14,653 nucleotides of DNA from Spirochaetota bacterium (GCA_009908735.1 JAAAOR010000055.1:1-14653); one strand, 5' to 3'; positions 1-8,702 are shown, counted from the stretch's first letter. Notes: generated by a model not told the origin, from the letters alone. Made by a program: numbers and translations.

Positions 1-480
1 ACCCGGATGTGTACCTGCACGATGGCGGAGGTTACCCGGTACTGGAAGCGGCTCGGCGGACCGCTCATTGACCGCGTCGACCTGCGTGTCCGCATCGACC
101 CACGTGCCGCGGATGGCTCGGCTCGTGACTCCGAGGGCCGAAATGGCCGGCGAGAGGCCGCAGAGTCCTCCGAAAAACTCCAGGCGCGCATTGTCGAAGC
201 GACCCATCGCCAGCGGGTCCGCTACCGCGGCCGACCCTACCGCAACAACGCCGGGGTACCGGGGGCCCGCCTCAAGGAACACCTGCACATCTCAGCTAAG
301 AGCGAGGAAGTCGTGGAACGCGCAGCCGAGAGGCTCTCGCTTTCGTCCCGGGCGGTGGTATCGGTGCTTCGCATGGCGAGAACAATTGCTGATCTCGAGG
401 CATGCGCGGATGTTGAGCGACACCACCTTCTAGAAGCTGTGCAGCACCGGCGCCTCGGTGAGGGAAATCGGTGGTTTTAG
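1..480 (+). CDS. comM: ComM/YifB family Mg-chelatase-like AAA ATPase, 3' end only
   Basis: This is the C-terminal part (about 159 residues) of a ComM-type protein; the start and the AAA core lie before the window. In the family, ComM is a hexameric helicase that helps branch migration during natural transformation, though many carriers are not known to be transformable. What is visible: the tail of the cysteine pair pattern (CTCT) followed by EVTRYWKRLGGPLIDRVDLRV, which matches the family's RYxxRLSGPLLDRID motif, then the C-terminal helical domain with LSLSSRAVVSVLRMARTIADLE and an LLEAVQHRR ending. There is no break in the frame. The stop codon is at 478-480. A candidate promoter for the next gene begins 7 bases after it, so comM is probably the last gene of its own transcript. 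Family assignment is quite sure; the exact orthologue is inferred. Confidence 0.88.
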   Translation, partial: TRMCTCTMAEVTRYWKRLGGPLIDRVDLRVRIDPRAADGSARDSEGRNGRREAAESSEKLQARIVEATHRQRVRYRGRPYRNNAGVPGARLKEHLHISAKSEEVVERAAERLSLSSRAVVSVLRMARTIADLEACADVERHHLLEAVQHRRLGEGNRWF

Positions 481-487
481 ACGGCTG

Positions 488-516
488 TTGGCATCAGCGC
501 GAACGTGGTTTATATT
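488..516 (+). promoter_or_regulatory. Candidate sigma-70 promoter for the HtrA-like protease gene
   Basis: TTGGCA at 488-493 and TATATT at 511-516 are separated by exactly 17 bases; each box matches the consensus at five of six positions. It sits in the short space just after the comM stop codon. The predicted transcription start, near 521-524, lies after the GTG at 458, which could otherwise be read as the protease start, so it argues for a start at 527 or 542 and for a very short leader. The match is seen in the sequence; activity is inferred. Confidence 0.55.
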
Positions 517-526
517 GGCAATCGCG

Positions 527-1804
527 ATGGCCTCCAGACGTATGTCACGTTCACAGTTACTGAGCACCGGCGCCGGCGCCGTGGTGTTGGCGATTTTGTT
601 TGCCGTCGGGTTCGGTTTTATCGAACTACCCGGCGGCGGCGACGGCGTGGAAGACTCAACGGAGTTGGCCGCCCGTGAGTCCGTAGCGACAGGCGGCTCG
701 GAGGGAGATGCGGACGGCGCGGCACTCGAGCTCGAGACGAACGTTTCCGACCTTCGTGGTGGGGTGCCGGTGGCAACCGGCACAACCTATACCGATGACG
801 AGCAGCAAAATATCCGGGTGTACGATAATCGCAATACCGGCGTCGTGAACGTTACTACCGAAACGGTGTCCTACAACTGGTTTCTCGAGCCCGTCCCGCG
901 TGAGGGTAACACCGGCTCCGGCTCCATCATCGATCGTCGTGGCTACGTACTGACGAACAATCACGTGGTGAGTGAGGCATTTAAGGTTTTCGTCACGCTT
1001 GCCGACGGGGCCCGCCTCGAGGGGGAGGTCATCGGCTCCGATCCGGAGAATGATCTTGCGGTGGTAAAGTTTGATCCGGGCGAGCGAGCACTGAACACGA
1101 TTCCCTTCGGGCGGTCGGACGATCTGCGGGTCGGACAGAAGGTGATTGCGATCGGAAATCCCTTCGGGCTCGACCGGACGCTCACCACGGGCATCGTAAG
1201 CGGCCTCGGCCGTCCGATTCGTACGCAAAACGAACTAGTGATACGAGACATGATCCAGACTGATGCTTCGATCAACCCCGGCAACTCCGGTGGCCCGCTC
1301 CTCGACCCGCGTGGCCGAATGATCGGCGTAAACACGATGATCTACTCACCGTCCGGCGGTTCGATCGGGATAGGTTTTGCCGTACCCGTGGATACCGCTC
1401 GTCGCGTCGTGCCCGATCTCATACAGTTCGGAAAAGTACGGCGGGGATGGATTGATATCGTGCCGCGGCAACTCTTTCCACAGCTTGTCGAGTATGCGGA
1501 TTTGCCGACGGACCGCGGTATCCTGATTTCGGAGGCAATCCCGGGTGGCAACGCGGATCAGGCCGGGCTTCGCGGTGGAGACAAGGCTCGCGCGGTGCGC
1601 TACGGCAGCACGGTCATCTATATCGGCGGAGATATTATCGTGGAGGTCGATGGAACCCCGGTGCGGTCCATCGCGAACCTGTACGAGGCGCTCGAGGACA
1701 ACAAACCAGGCGAAGAGGTCAGCGTGACATACCTCCGCGGCAACCGGGAGCGGACCACGACGGTTGAGCTCTCCGAGCGCCCCGAGCGCTTCCAGTGGGA
1801 CTGA
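527..1804 (+). CDS. HtrA/DegQ-like trypsin-type serine protease, membrane anchored, one PDZ domain
   Basis: A periplasmic-facing S1C (HtrA) protease that in this family degrades or monitors misfolded envelope proteins. Counting from ATG 527 (425 residues), one membrane segment covers roughly residues 12-31 and acts as a signal anchor. A low-complexity linker rich in G, D and E follows. The protease domain carries a full triad: His146 in TNNHVV, Asp176 in ENDLAVVK and Ser254 in NPGNSGGPL. One PDZ domain fills about residues 305-415, with an extended [11 protein letters not shown]...[10 protein letters not shown] loop that is common in S1C proteases with a single PDZ. The frame is open back to GTG 458, but that start lies inside comM and before the promoter at 488-516; ATG 527 or ATG 542 give a normal signal anchor. 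None of the starts has a clear Shine-Dalgarno sequence. uvrB begins 11 bases after the stop. Family certain, start uncertain. Confidence 0.9.
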   Translation: MASRRMSRSQLLSTGAGAVVLAILFAVGFGFIELPGGGDGVEDSTELAARESVATGGSEGDADGAALELETNVSDLRGGVPVATGTTYTDDEQQNIRVYDNRNTGVVNVTTETVSYNWFLEPVPREGNTGSGSIIDRRGYVLTNNHVVSEAFKVFVTLADGARLEGEVIGSDPENDLAVVKFDPGERALNTIPFGRSDDLRVGQKVIAIGNPFGLDRTLTTGIVSGLGRPIRTQNELVIRDMIQTDASINPGNSGGPLLDPRGRMIGVNTMIYSPSGGSIGIGFAVPVDTARRVVPDLIQFGKVRRGWIDIVPRQLFPQLVEYADLPTDRGILISEAIPGGNADQAGLRGGDKARAVRYGSTVIYIGGDIIVEVDGTPVRSIANLYEALEDNKPGEEVSVTYLRGNRERTTTVELSERPERFQWD

Positions 1805-1815
1805 CGTCTAATACA

Positions 1816-3876
1816 ATGGCACGACGCGAGTTCAGGATCAGCTCCGAATATCAACCGGCCGGCGATCAGAGTCGGGCCATAGAACAGCTCTCCGCCGGTC
1901 TCGACGAGGGCAGCCGTTTCCAGACCCTGAAGGGCGTTACCGGTTCGGGCAAAACGTTTACCATGGCGAATCTGATAGCCCACGCCCAGATGCCGACGCT
2001 CGTGGTTTCGCACAACAAGACGCTCGCAGCGCAGCTCTACCGGGAGTTCTCGCAGTTCTTTCCCGAGAACGCGGTCGAGTACTTTGTCTCCTATTACGAC
2101 TACTACCAGCCCGAGGCCTACGTCGCCTCGCGGGATCTCTACATTGAAAAGGACGCATCAATCAATGACGAGATCGACCGGCTGCGCCTGTCGGCCACCA
2201 CCAACCTTTTCGAGCGAAACGATGTGATTGTCGTCGCGACCGTCTCCTGCATCTATGGGCTCGGGAGCCCGCAGGACTATCGAAACATGCGACTGCGCCT
2301 CGACACCGGCGTGGAGGTGGATCTCCAAGAGGTGAAGATGAAGCTTGTCTCGCTGCAGTACGAGAGAAATGACTCCGTTCTGCAGCGCGGGAAGTTTCGT
2401 CTCAAGGGAGATGTCCTGGAGATATTTCCGGCGTACATGGAGGAGGCCTTCCGCATCGAGCTTGCGTTCGACGAGGTGGAGCGTATACGCCGGATCGATC
2501 CGCTCACCGGCGAGGTGCTCGAAACCCTCGATGTGCTCTTCGTGTACCCGGCCAAGCACTTCGTGATGCCCGAGCGGCAGGTACAACAGGCGGTGGAGCG
2601 GATCCGTGAGGAGCTCGACGTGCGCCACGAGGAGCTCGTTACGCAGAACAAGCTGGTCGAAGCGCAGCGGCTGAAGACGCGCACGCTCTACGACATCGAG
2701 ATGCTCGAAGAGATGGGCTACTGCTCCGGCATCGAGAACTACTCTCGCCACCTCAGCGGCCGCGAGGAGGGCGAGCGACCCGCTGTGCTGCTCGACTACT
2801 TTCCGGATCGGTTTCTGACCTTCATAGACGAATCGCACGTCACGGTTCCCCAAGTGCGGGGGATGTATGCCGGGGACAGGTCCCGCAAGCTTTCGCTGGT
2901 CAACTACGGGTTTCGGCTGCCCTCAGCGCTGGACAACCGACCGCTGGTTTTTGAGGAGTTCGAGTCGCTCATCGGCCAGACAGTATTCGTCTCGGCAACG
3001 CCTTCGAGAGAAGAGCGCGAGAAGTCCGATCGCATGGTGGAGCAGATCATCAGGCCGACGGGGCTACTGGACCCGGAGATCGAGGTGCAGCCCACCGAGG
3101 GGCAGATCGAGCATTTGCACGGCGCTATCATGAAGCGTATCGACGCGGGCGAGCGCGTCCTCGTCACGACCCTCACCAAGAAGATGGCCGAAGACCTTAC
3201 GGATTATCTGTCGAACCTCGGACTAAAAGTCCGCTACCTCCACTCCGAGGTTGAGACTTTCGAGCGGGCCGAGATTCTCACCGAGCTCAGGTCGGGTCGC
3301 TTCGACGTGCTGGTCGGCATCAACCTCCTGCGCGAGGGACTCGACCTGCCCGAGGTTTCCCTCATCGGCATCCTGGATGCCGATAAGATCGGCTTTCTGC
3401 GGTCCTCGACCTCCCTGATCCAGACCATCGGGCGGGCTGCGCGAAACGTCAACGGCCGCGTCATCATGTACGCCGACCGCATCAGCGATGCCATGCGAGA
3501 AGCCATGGAGGAGACCGAGCGCCGCCGCGCCATACAGAAAGAGTACAACGAGAAACATAACATCACGCCGCAGACGATACGCAAAGCGGTTAATGATATA
3601 CTGGTCCGCGAGAAGGAAGAAAAGCAGCAGAATGAGCGTCTGACCATCGATATTTTGAAGCAGAGCTATAATGTGCTCGTCCCATCACAGAAGAGCGCGC
3701 TCATCCGCGCCCTGGAGAAACAGATGCTCGAGCACGCGAAGAGCTTGGAGTTCGAGGAAGCAGCGGTTGTCCGTGACGAGATTCGGAAGCTGAAAACCGG
3801 CGCCGACGCCGAGTCGGAGGCAGCCTCCGACCAGGAAACCGCGTCCGGCGCCGAGACCGATCAAGAGACCGAATAG
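1816..3876 (+). CDS. uvrB: UvrABC excinuclease subunit B
   Basis: UvrB is the damage-verifying helicase-like subunit of nucleotide excision repair; UvrA loads it at lesions and it recruits UvrC for incision. The 686-residue protein has the typical opening (EYQPAGDQ at 12-18), Walker A GVTGSGKT at 40-47, the DNA-inserting beta-hairpin [11 protein letters not shown] at 93-103, the Walker B-type FIDESHVT at 336-343, helicase motif [13 protein letters not shown] at 501-512, motif [11 protein letters not shown] at 536-544, and a C-terminal UVR motif from about 626 to 660 that contacts UvrC and UvrA. A 26-residue acidic tail rich in E, D, A and S ends the protein. ATG 1816 is chosen over the in-frame GTG at 1795 because the latter lies inside the protease gene and adds unrelated residues. 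No strong Shine-Dalgarno sequence is visible. It shares one base with the next gene's GTG (TAGTG). Confidence 0.97.
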   Translation: MARREFRISSEYQPAGDQSRAIEQLSAGLDEGSRFQTLKGVTGSGKTFTMANLIAHAQMPTLVVSHNKTLAAQLYREFSQFFPENAVEYFVSYYDYYQPEAYVASRDLYIEKDASINDEIDRLRLSATTNLFERNDVIVVATVSCIYGLGSPQDYRNMRLRLDTGVEVDLQEVKMKLVSLQYERNDSVLQRGKFRLKGDVLEIFPAYMEEAFRIELAFDEVERIRRIDPLTGEVLETLDVLFVYPAKHFVMPERQVQQAVERIREELDVRHEELVTQNKLVEAQRLKTRTLYDIEMLEEMGYCSGIENYSRHLSGREEGERPAVLLDYFPDRFLTFIDESHVTVPQVRGMYAGDRSRKLSLVNYGFRLPSALDNRPLVFEEFESLIGQTVFVSATPSREEREKSDRMVEQIIRPTGLLDPEIEVQPTEGQIEHLHGAIMKRIDAGERVLVTTLTKKMAEDLTDYLSNLGLKVRYLHSEVETFERAEILTELRSGRFDVLVGINLLREGLDLPEVSLIGILDADKIGFLRSSTSLIQTIGRAARNVNGRVIMYADRISDAMREAMEETERRRAIQKEYNEKHNITPQTIRKAVNDILVREKEEKQQNERLTIDILKQSYNVLVPSQKSALIRALEKQMLEHAKSLEFEEAAVVRDEIRKLKTGADAESEAASDQETASGAETDQETE

Positions 3877-4295
3877 TGAGTCGATTCTACGCTATGCGAG
3901 CCGCCCTGTGTCGTGCAAGCAGACTATACGTGCTGGTGCTCCTCGCGGCCATGCTCCTTGTGAGCTGCGCCGAGCGCGACAGGGTAGACCGTGTTGAGTT
4001 ACCCACGACGCCGGTACTGAGCTTCCGCGCCGGCTGGGCGGTGGTGGACACGAGCTATGCACGCATTCTCGAACAACCGGACCCTGAAAGCGGCATCGTC
4101 GGCCACGAGCGTCGGGGAGCACTGCTCGAGATCCTATCTAAGACCAACTACACCGAGCGGTCGAGTGACGGAACCGACTTCTGGTACCAGATCCGTTCGG
4201 AGGACTTCTCCGGATGGGTGTTCGGGGCGGATGTCGAGCTCTACACCTCGCGCCGGCGGGCATTGAACGCCTCGAGGATTCTAAGCGATGAGTGA
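3876..4295 (+). CDS. Small lipoprotein with an SH3-like (SH3b) domain
   Basis: A 139-residue predicted lipoprotein. The N-terminus has basic residues, a hydrophobic stretch (LYVLVLLAAMLL) and a lipobox LVSC with the lipidated Cys at residue 31. The mature part is one compact domain with the spacing of a bacterial SH3 domain: VDTSYARILEQPDPESGIVG, then a turn, WYQIRS and the closing SGWVFGADVELY. In known proteins SH3b domains bind cell-wall peptides or other proteins; the ligand here is unknown. GTG 3876 overlaps the uvrB stop and would allow translational coupling; ATG 3894 would also give a good lipoprotein signal of 25 residues, so the start is not settled. Its end overlaps the DUF445 gene by 8 bases. 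The lipoprotein call is fairly sure, the SH3 call somewhat less so. Confidence 0.78.
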   Translation: MSRFYAMRAALCRASRLYVLVLLAAMLLVSCAERDRVDRVELPTTPVLSFRAGWAVVDTSYARILEQPDPESGIVGHERRGALLEILSKTNYTERSSDGTDFWYQIRSEDFSGWVFGADVELYTSRRRALNASRILSDE

Positions 4296-5859
4296 GTCTA
4301 TCATGGCCGTGCTGCCGGTTGTGTTACCCCCGCTGCTCGGCGCTATCATCGGTTATGTAACGAACTACGTTGCTATACGCATGCTCTTCCGGCCTCTCAC
4401 GGCTAAGCGCGTGCTCGGCCTCCGTCTTCCGCTCACCCCGGGAATAATCCCGAAACAGCGGCATCAGCTTGCGGAGAGCATCGGCAATATGGTGTCTACG
4501 CAGTTGCTGAACGAGGAAGCGGTACGCACCCATATCCGCACCCAGGAGTTCCGCGACGCAGTCGCCGAGGGGGTGCGAACCTCTACCGACAAGCTACTGT
4601 CGACGGTTCCCGCTTCCTATGACTGGAAGGCGCTCGAGTCGCTCGGCGGAGTCGCACGGGACGCCGCCGGCGGTGTACTCCGCAACTTCCTTGCCTCCCC
4701 GGCGTTTCGTGAGGGTGTGCTGGTCGTCGCACGCAACATGCTGTTCCAGGTTGCCCGCTACGAGGTTCGCACCGTCGCGCCCGGCCCCGACCGAATGCGC
4801 ACTATGCTCGAGAGTATCATCGCACGGAGTGCGAACGGGGAGTTGCGTGCGGCGGTGAAGACCATGGCCCACGAGTGGCTCGAGCAGCGCCTTGCGGAGA
4901 ACACGCCGATGAGCCGTTACATATCGGACGGGTTTATCGATGAGGTAGAGCGAATAGTCGACGATGTTTACGGCCCCTCCTTCGAGCATCTGCTCGAGTG
5001 GCTGAACCGCCCCGACATTCGTGCCCAGATGGAGTACCGGGGGAAGGGTATCCTGCGCAATATCCTCGAAAAACTCACGTTCATGCAGCGGTTCTTCGTA
5101 ACGGCCGCTCAGTACGATAGGCAGCTCGAGGAGCGGATGCCGGCCATCGTCGACGATCTGGTGAATACCCTGCGGAGGGCAGGGTGGGAACCGGAAAATC
5201 GTCGTCGTGCCGTCGAGGCAGTCGGCGACGCGCTGCGTAAGATCCAGTCGCAGGGCTTCAGCGAAGCGGTAGGAAAGAGCCGCCTCGACCTGCCCTCGCG
5301 TGTGCACCGAATGATAGATGAGGTTGCGACGGTGATCGAGCGCGATACCGTGCAGCAGCGCATCGTCGAGGCACTGATGTCGGTCCTGCAGCGCTACGAG
5401 AACCGTACGATCGGCGAGCTGCTGGAGTCCTTTTTCGCGATGGATCTCGAAAGCCTCGCGGTGGAGATATCCGATCGGCTCTCGGCCTTCGTGCAGCCCG
5501 AGCAGCAGAGCGGCGACCTCGTAGGTGAGGCCGAGCGAATTCTCAGGGACTTCACCTCCGGCTTCGGCTCGGTAACGATTCGGGAAATACTGGATCTGGA
5601 CGACGAGGAGAAGGCCCGCGTCGACAATGCCGTGGCGGACGGTCTGACTACGCTCGTGGAGCGGCGGCTGCCGCAGATGGTTCACTCCCTCGATATCCGC
5701 CGCCTGGTGGTGAACCGCGTCGACAGTCTCGACGTATCAGAGGTCGAGCGGCTGCTTCTCATGGTTATTGCCCGGCATCTCAAGTGGATTAACCTCTTCG
5801 GTGCGCTCCTCGGGGCGCTTATCGGGGGCTCGCAGGTAGTGCTCGGGTACCTCATGTAG
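4288..5859 (+). CDS. DUF445 family membrane protein (YheB-like)
   Basis: A 523-residue protein of the DUF445 family, whose biochemical role is not established. The hallmark N-terminus is present: a hydrophobic segment containing LLGAIIGYVTNYVAIRMLFRP, followed by LPLTPGIIPKQRHQLAESIG. The central 400 residues are mainly charged and helical and carry repeated amphipathic segments. The protein ends in a second membrane segment (INLFGALLGALIGG...), so both ends are probably in the membrane with the middle in one compartment. ATG 4288 overlaps the previous gene (ATGAGTGA) with a GAGG about 10 bases upstream; ATG 4303 is an alternative. The next gene follows after 11 bases. Placement with an envelope protease and a lipoprotein suggests an envelope role, but this is inference. 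Confidence 0.88.
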   Translation: MSESIMAVLPVVLPPLLGAIIGYVTNYVAIRMLFRPLTAKRVLGLRLPLTPGIIPKQRHQLAESIGNMVSTQLLNEEAVRTHIRTQEFRDAVAEGVRTSTDKLLSTVPASYDWKALESLGGVARDAAGGVLRNFLASPAFREGVLVVARNMLFQVARYEVRTVAPGPDRMRTMLESIIARSANGELRAAVKTMAHEWLEQRLAENTPMSRYISDGFIDEVERIVDDVYGPSFEHLLEWLNRPDIRAQMEYRGKGILRNILEKLTFMQRFFVTAAQYDRQLEERMPAIVDDLVNTLRRAGWEPENRRRAVEAVGDALRKIQSQGFSEAVGKSRLDLPSRVHRMIDEVATVIERDTVQQRIVEALMSVLQRYENRTIGELLESFFAMDLESLAVEISDRLSAFVQPEQQSGDLVGEAERILRDFTSGFGSVTIREILDLDDEEKARVDNAVADGLTTLVERRLPQMVHSLDIRRLVVNRVDSLDVSEVERLLLMVIARHLKWINLFGALLGALIGGSQVVLGYLM

Positions 5860-5864
5860 AGGAG
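5858..5864 (+). promoter_or_regulatory. Shine-Dalgarno sequence for the diguanylate cyclase gene
   Basis: AGAGGAG overlaps the DUF445 stop codon and lies 6 bases before GTG 5871. It fixes that unusual start codon, since no ATG is nearby, and suggests coupled translation within the operon. Confidence 0.7.
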
Positions 5865-5870
5865 TGCAGA

Positions 5871-6914
5871 GTGGCGCGCGAACAGAGCGTTCTCATCGTT
5901 ACAGACGATCCTGAGCTTGCCCGCATTGCCGGTGCCTCCACGGAAGAGGTGGGGGGCGAGGGGATAACGGTGCCGTCCGCGGATGAAGCGATAGCGGCGG
6001 CCACCGATCGGGAAATCACCATGGCCGTGGTCGACCTCGATGTACCCGAGACCGACGGCTGGAAGGTGATCGAGGAGCTTCAGCGGCTGTATTTTCGCCG
6101 CCCGTTGCAGGTATTGCTGTGCTCGAAACACGACGAACAGGAGTTTGCTGAAGCGGCACTCAATGCGGGAGGCGATGATTTCCTTACGAAGCCCATAGAT
6201 GAGCGGCAGATGAAGCTGCGCCTGCGAGCGGCAACTATCAGATCGCGTCACCAGACCGATCTCCATCACGAGCGGGAGTTTTACCGCCGTGCCGTCAAGC
6301 AGGAGGAAGAGCTCTCCTCGCGAGTTCTCGACCAGAACCTCCATCTGAGGAAAGCCTACGAGGAGGTTGCCGGTCTAAACAGGGAGCTCGAGCGGGTGAA
6401 CCAGGAGCTCGAGCGGGTTGCCCGCTTCGATGTGCTCTCGGGACTCATGAATCGCATGAGCCTCTTTGATGCGCTCAACGTGGAGATAGAGCGCAGCATG
6501 AGATCGGGGCTACCCCTGTGCGGAATCATGGTCGATATCGACCACTTCAAGGAGGTCAACGACACCTTTGGGCACCCCTGCGGCGACAAGGTGATCCGCG
6601 AGCTCGGGGCTGTGTTCCGCCGAGAACTTCGCAAATACGACTACGCCGGCCGATACGGGGGCGAGGAGTTCTTCGTGGCCCTGCCGAATAGCTCCCTCAA
6701 TCAGGCCTCCATGTTTGGTGAGCGGGTGCGGAGCAGCCTCGAGGAGCTCAGCGTAGAGTGCGAAGAGGGGGCGGTGACCATTTCCGTCTCCATGGGCGTG
6801 GCAAAATTCCGCCGGGGTGAATCCCGCGACATGTGGATTTCCAGGACCGATCGAGCGATGTATGTCGCAAAGCAAAAGGGCCGAAACCGGATTGAGATCG
6901 AGCCCTCGCCCTGA
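5871..6914 (+). CDS. Response regulator with GGDEF diguanylate cyclase output
   Basis: A 347-residue cytoplasmic signalling protein that should make c-di-GMP from two GTP when its receiver is phosphorylated. Receiver domain: residues about 5-120, with acidic pair D12-D13, phosphoacceptor D55 (DLDVPETDG), S85 at the switch position and K107 in LTKP. A coiled-coil helix follows, ending in two near-identical heptads (about 170-185). The GGDEF domain (about 188-345) has the active form GGEEF at 263-267, so catalysis is expected. The product-inhibition site RKYD (254-257) lies five residues before it and fits the RxxD I-site. The start is GTG 5871 with an AGAGGAG sequence 6 bases upstream overlapping the DUF445 stop. 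No cognate histidine kinase is adjacent on this strand; PhoR next door is convergent and has its own partner. PleD/WspR-like in layout, with one receiver. Confidence 0.93.
   Translation: MAREQSVLIVTDDPELARIAGASTEEVGGEGITVPSADEAIAAATDREITMAVVDLDVPETDGWKVIEELQRLYFRRPLQVLLCSKHDEQEFAEAALNAGGDDFLTKPIDERQMKLRLRAATIRSRHQTDLHHEREFYRRAVKQEEELSSRVLDQNLHLRKAYEEVAGLNRELERVNQELERVARFDVLSGLMNRMSLFDALNVEIERSMRSGLPLCGIMVDIDHFKEVNDTFGHPCGDKVIRELGAVFRRELRKYDYAGRYGGEEFFVALPNSSLNQASMFGERVRSSLEELSVECEEGAVTISVSMGVAKFRRGESRDMWISRTDRAMYVAKQKGRNRIEIEPSP
6384..6418 (+). repeat. 21-base repeated unit encoding coiled-coil heptads
   Basis: The 14-base string GAGCTCGAGCGGGT occurs at 6384-6397 and again at 6405-6418, exactly 21 bases apart. 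It encodes the repeated ELERV of consecutive heptads in the helix linking the receiver to the GGDEF domain. A recent duplication of one heptad would produce this; selection for the same residues is the alternative. Confidence 0.6.
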
Positions 6915-6932
6915 TAGGCGACCGCCGCGCTG

Positions 6933-8702
6933 CTACTGAGGCAGCCGAATCGTGAAGCGACTGCCGCGCCCGAGCTCGCTCTCGACTTCCACGGCCCCCC
7001 CGTGGGCCTGCGCAATGTGTTTTACGATTGAGAGCCCGAGCCCGGTTCCACCGAGGGCGCGGCTTCGCGCCCGATCCACCCGGTAGAAGCGTTCGAAAAC
7101 GCGCGGGAGGTCACGGCGCGGGATGCCCGGGCCGCTGTCCTCAACCGCAATCAGCAGCTCCTCCTCCGAGCGCGTTATCTCGATCCCCACAGCCGAGCCA
7201 CTCTCACTGTACTTCACCGCGTTATCCACCAGGTTCGTGATGGCCTGCTGCAGAAGGCTGTGGTTTACGTAGGCGTCCGAAGAGCATTCACATTCCCTGT
7301 AGAGGCGCACGCTCTTGCCCTCGGCCTGGGGCCGGCATGCCTCCATTACCGCGTCGACCAAGTCACCGATGTTAATCTCCTGCCGAGCGATGTCTTCCTG
7401 CCGCGATTCCAGTCGAGAGAGACTCAACAGGTCGTCAATGATGAGGTTCAGCCGCTGGGCGTGGTCCGCGATGATATCGAGAAAGCGACGGGCCTGCGCC
7501 GGATCGTCGAAGGCGACCTCTCGCAGCGTCTCCACGAACCCGATGACAGAGGTTATTGGCGTTTTCAACTCATGGGACACGTTCGCAACGAAGTCCCTGC
7601 GAATATTTTCGAGGCGCTGGAGCCTGCTGACGTCGCTTACGACAATCACCGCGCCCGCGGGCAAACCTGTTGCGTCGAGGAGGGCGGATCCGTGAAGCTG
7701 GAGATAGACGATCTCCCGATCGTAGATGGCCACCGTGCGTTCGAGAGCGTGATCCGTCTGCAAGGTGGCGCGGGCGAACTCATCAATTTCCGCGTTCCGC
7801 GTGAGCTCCACCAGCGATTTGCCCTCGGCACCTGTGTCCACGGCCGCAAACAGCTCGCGTGCGGCGTGGTTCAACAGGCGAATGTGGCCATGCTCGTCGA
7901 GCAGAATAACTCCCTCAATCATATTGGCCAGAATCGTTTCAAACAAATCTCGCTCGCTTCTCACCTCATCAAAACGCCGGCTCAAGCTCGAGGCCATTTC
8001 GTTCAGATGCCGGGCGACGTCGGGAAAGGCGGGGGCCGGTAGATCCACCTGCGCGCGATGACTCAAGTCTTCTTGTCCGTAGTGGTCTGCAGCTTCCATG
8101 ATCGCCGTCATGGAGGCCTCATAGCCCCGTGTGGCGTGTCTCAGGTATAGGCCGGCGGCCGAGAGGAGAGCCACGAGTACGTAGCCCACGGTGATGAACA
8201 TTGCGGAAATGTCCGAGAGGACCGCAGCGCGCGTCTGGGAGACCCTCACGACGTAGGCCGGAGAACCGTCGACGCGCTGTATCGCGCGTGCGACGTGGAT
8301 GAGGGTCGGTGCTTCGGGATTATCGCGACGAATGTGGACGCCGGTACCGCCTCGGGCAGCCTGCAAAAACTCGGGAGGTCTGGCATAGCGCGACGCGTCG
8401 CCGCCGATGTACCCGAACTCCGCCTGCACCGACCCGTCGGCATCGAACACCGTAACGCGGCGCACGTCGAGGCCTACAAGGAGCTCGACGCCGAGGCGCT
8501 CAACCGTGTCGGGGGAGGGGGCTGCCGGGAAGCCGGTGACGGCTGCGGCTATCGTCACCGCATCCGCGGAGGCTTCGATGTGGCGGTCGATTGCGGCATC
8601 CCGCGCGAGGAGCAGCGAAGTCAACGCCACCGTGAGCGTGACGACGGTGAGGCTCAAGAAGTTACGAACGAAGGTTCTGAGTGAAGCTTCGCGTGGACTC
8701 AT
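6933..8702 (-). CDS. phoR: PhoR-type sensor histidine kinase with extracytoplasmic domain
   Basis: A 589-residue membrane kinase that should phosphorylate the PhoB encoded just upstream under phosphate limitation. Layout: membrane helix 1 (15-33), an extracytoplasmic domain (about 35-165), membrane helix 2 (166-187), a HAMP-like segment (188-245), a PAS domain (about 250-362, LFETILANMIEGVILLDEHG), and the kinase core. The phosphorylated His377 is in FVANVSHELKTPITS. The N box has N494 in NLVDNAVKYS, the G1 box starts at D522 (DSGPGIP), followed by FERFYRV and GGTGLGLSIVKHI. The gene order and PAS-kinase form fit PhoR; the large outside domain makes it more like the Bacillus form than the E. 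coli one. The start overlaps the phoB stop (ATGA), so the pair is translationally coupled. The stop lies 18 bases from that of the convergent cyclase. Confidence 0.93.
   Translation of the reverse strand: MSPREASLRTFVRNFLSLTVVTLTVALTSLLLARDAAIDRHIEASADAVTIAAAVTGFPAAPSPDTVERLGVELLVGLDVRRVTVFDADGSVQAEFGYIGGDASRYARPPEFLQAARGGTGVHIRRDNPEAPTLIHVARAIQRVDGSPAYVVRVSQTRAAVLSDISAMFITVGYVLVALLSAAGLYLRHATRGYEASMTAIMEAADHYGQEDLSHRAQVDLPAPAFPDVARHLNEMASSLSRRFDEVRSERDLFETILANMIEGVILLDEHGHIRLLNHAARELFAAVDTGAEGKSLVELTRNAEIDEFARATLQTDHALERTVAIYDREIVYLQLHGSALLDATGLPAGAVIVVSDVSRLQRLENIRRDFVANVSHELKTPITSVIGFVETLREVAFDDPAQARRFLDIIADHAQRLNLIIDDLLSLSRLESRQEDIARQEINIGDLVDAVMEACRPQAEGKSVRLYRECECSSDAYVNHSLLQQAITNLVDNAVKYSESGSAVGIEITRSEEELLIAVEDSGPGIPRRDLPRVFERFYRVDRARSRALGGTGLGLSIVKHIAQAHGGAVEVESELGRGSRFTIRLPQ

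Noticed and set aside
458..526. Longer protease reading from GTG 458
   Set aside because: It starts inside comM, before the candidate promoter, has no ribosome binding site, and adds residues that are not needed for the signal anchor.
443..574. Twelve-base direct repeat AGCACCGGCGCC at 443-454 and 563-574, on either side of the protease promoter
   Set aside because: Several 12-base repeats are expected by chance in a window of this size, more so with GC bias, and both copies lie in coding sequence.
568..581. Fourteen-base perfect palindrome CGGCGCCGGCGCCG near the protease start
   Set aside because: It encodes small residues of the membrane anchor and a simple alternating GC pattern gives such palindromes readily; no evidence for an operator.
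4594..5685. Long open frame of 363 codons on the minus strand
   Set aside because: It lies wholly opposite the DUF445 gene, has no recognisable domain, and is the kind of antisense frame that high GC content produces.
7260..8042. Open frame of 260 codons on the plus strand opposite phoR
   Set aside because: phoR is complete and well conserved in the opposite frame; the antisense translation shows no domain or ribosome binding site.
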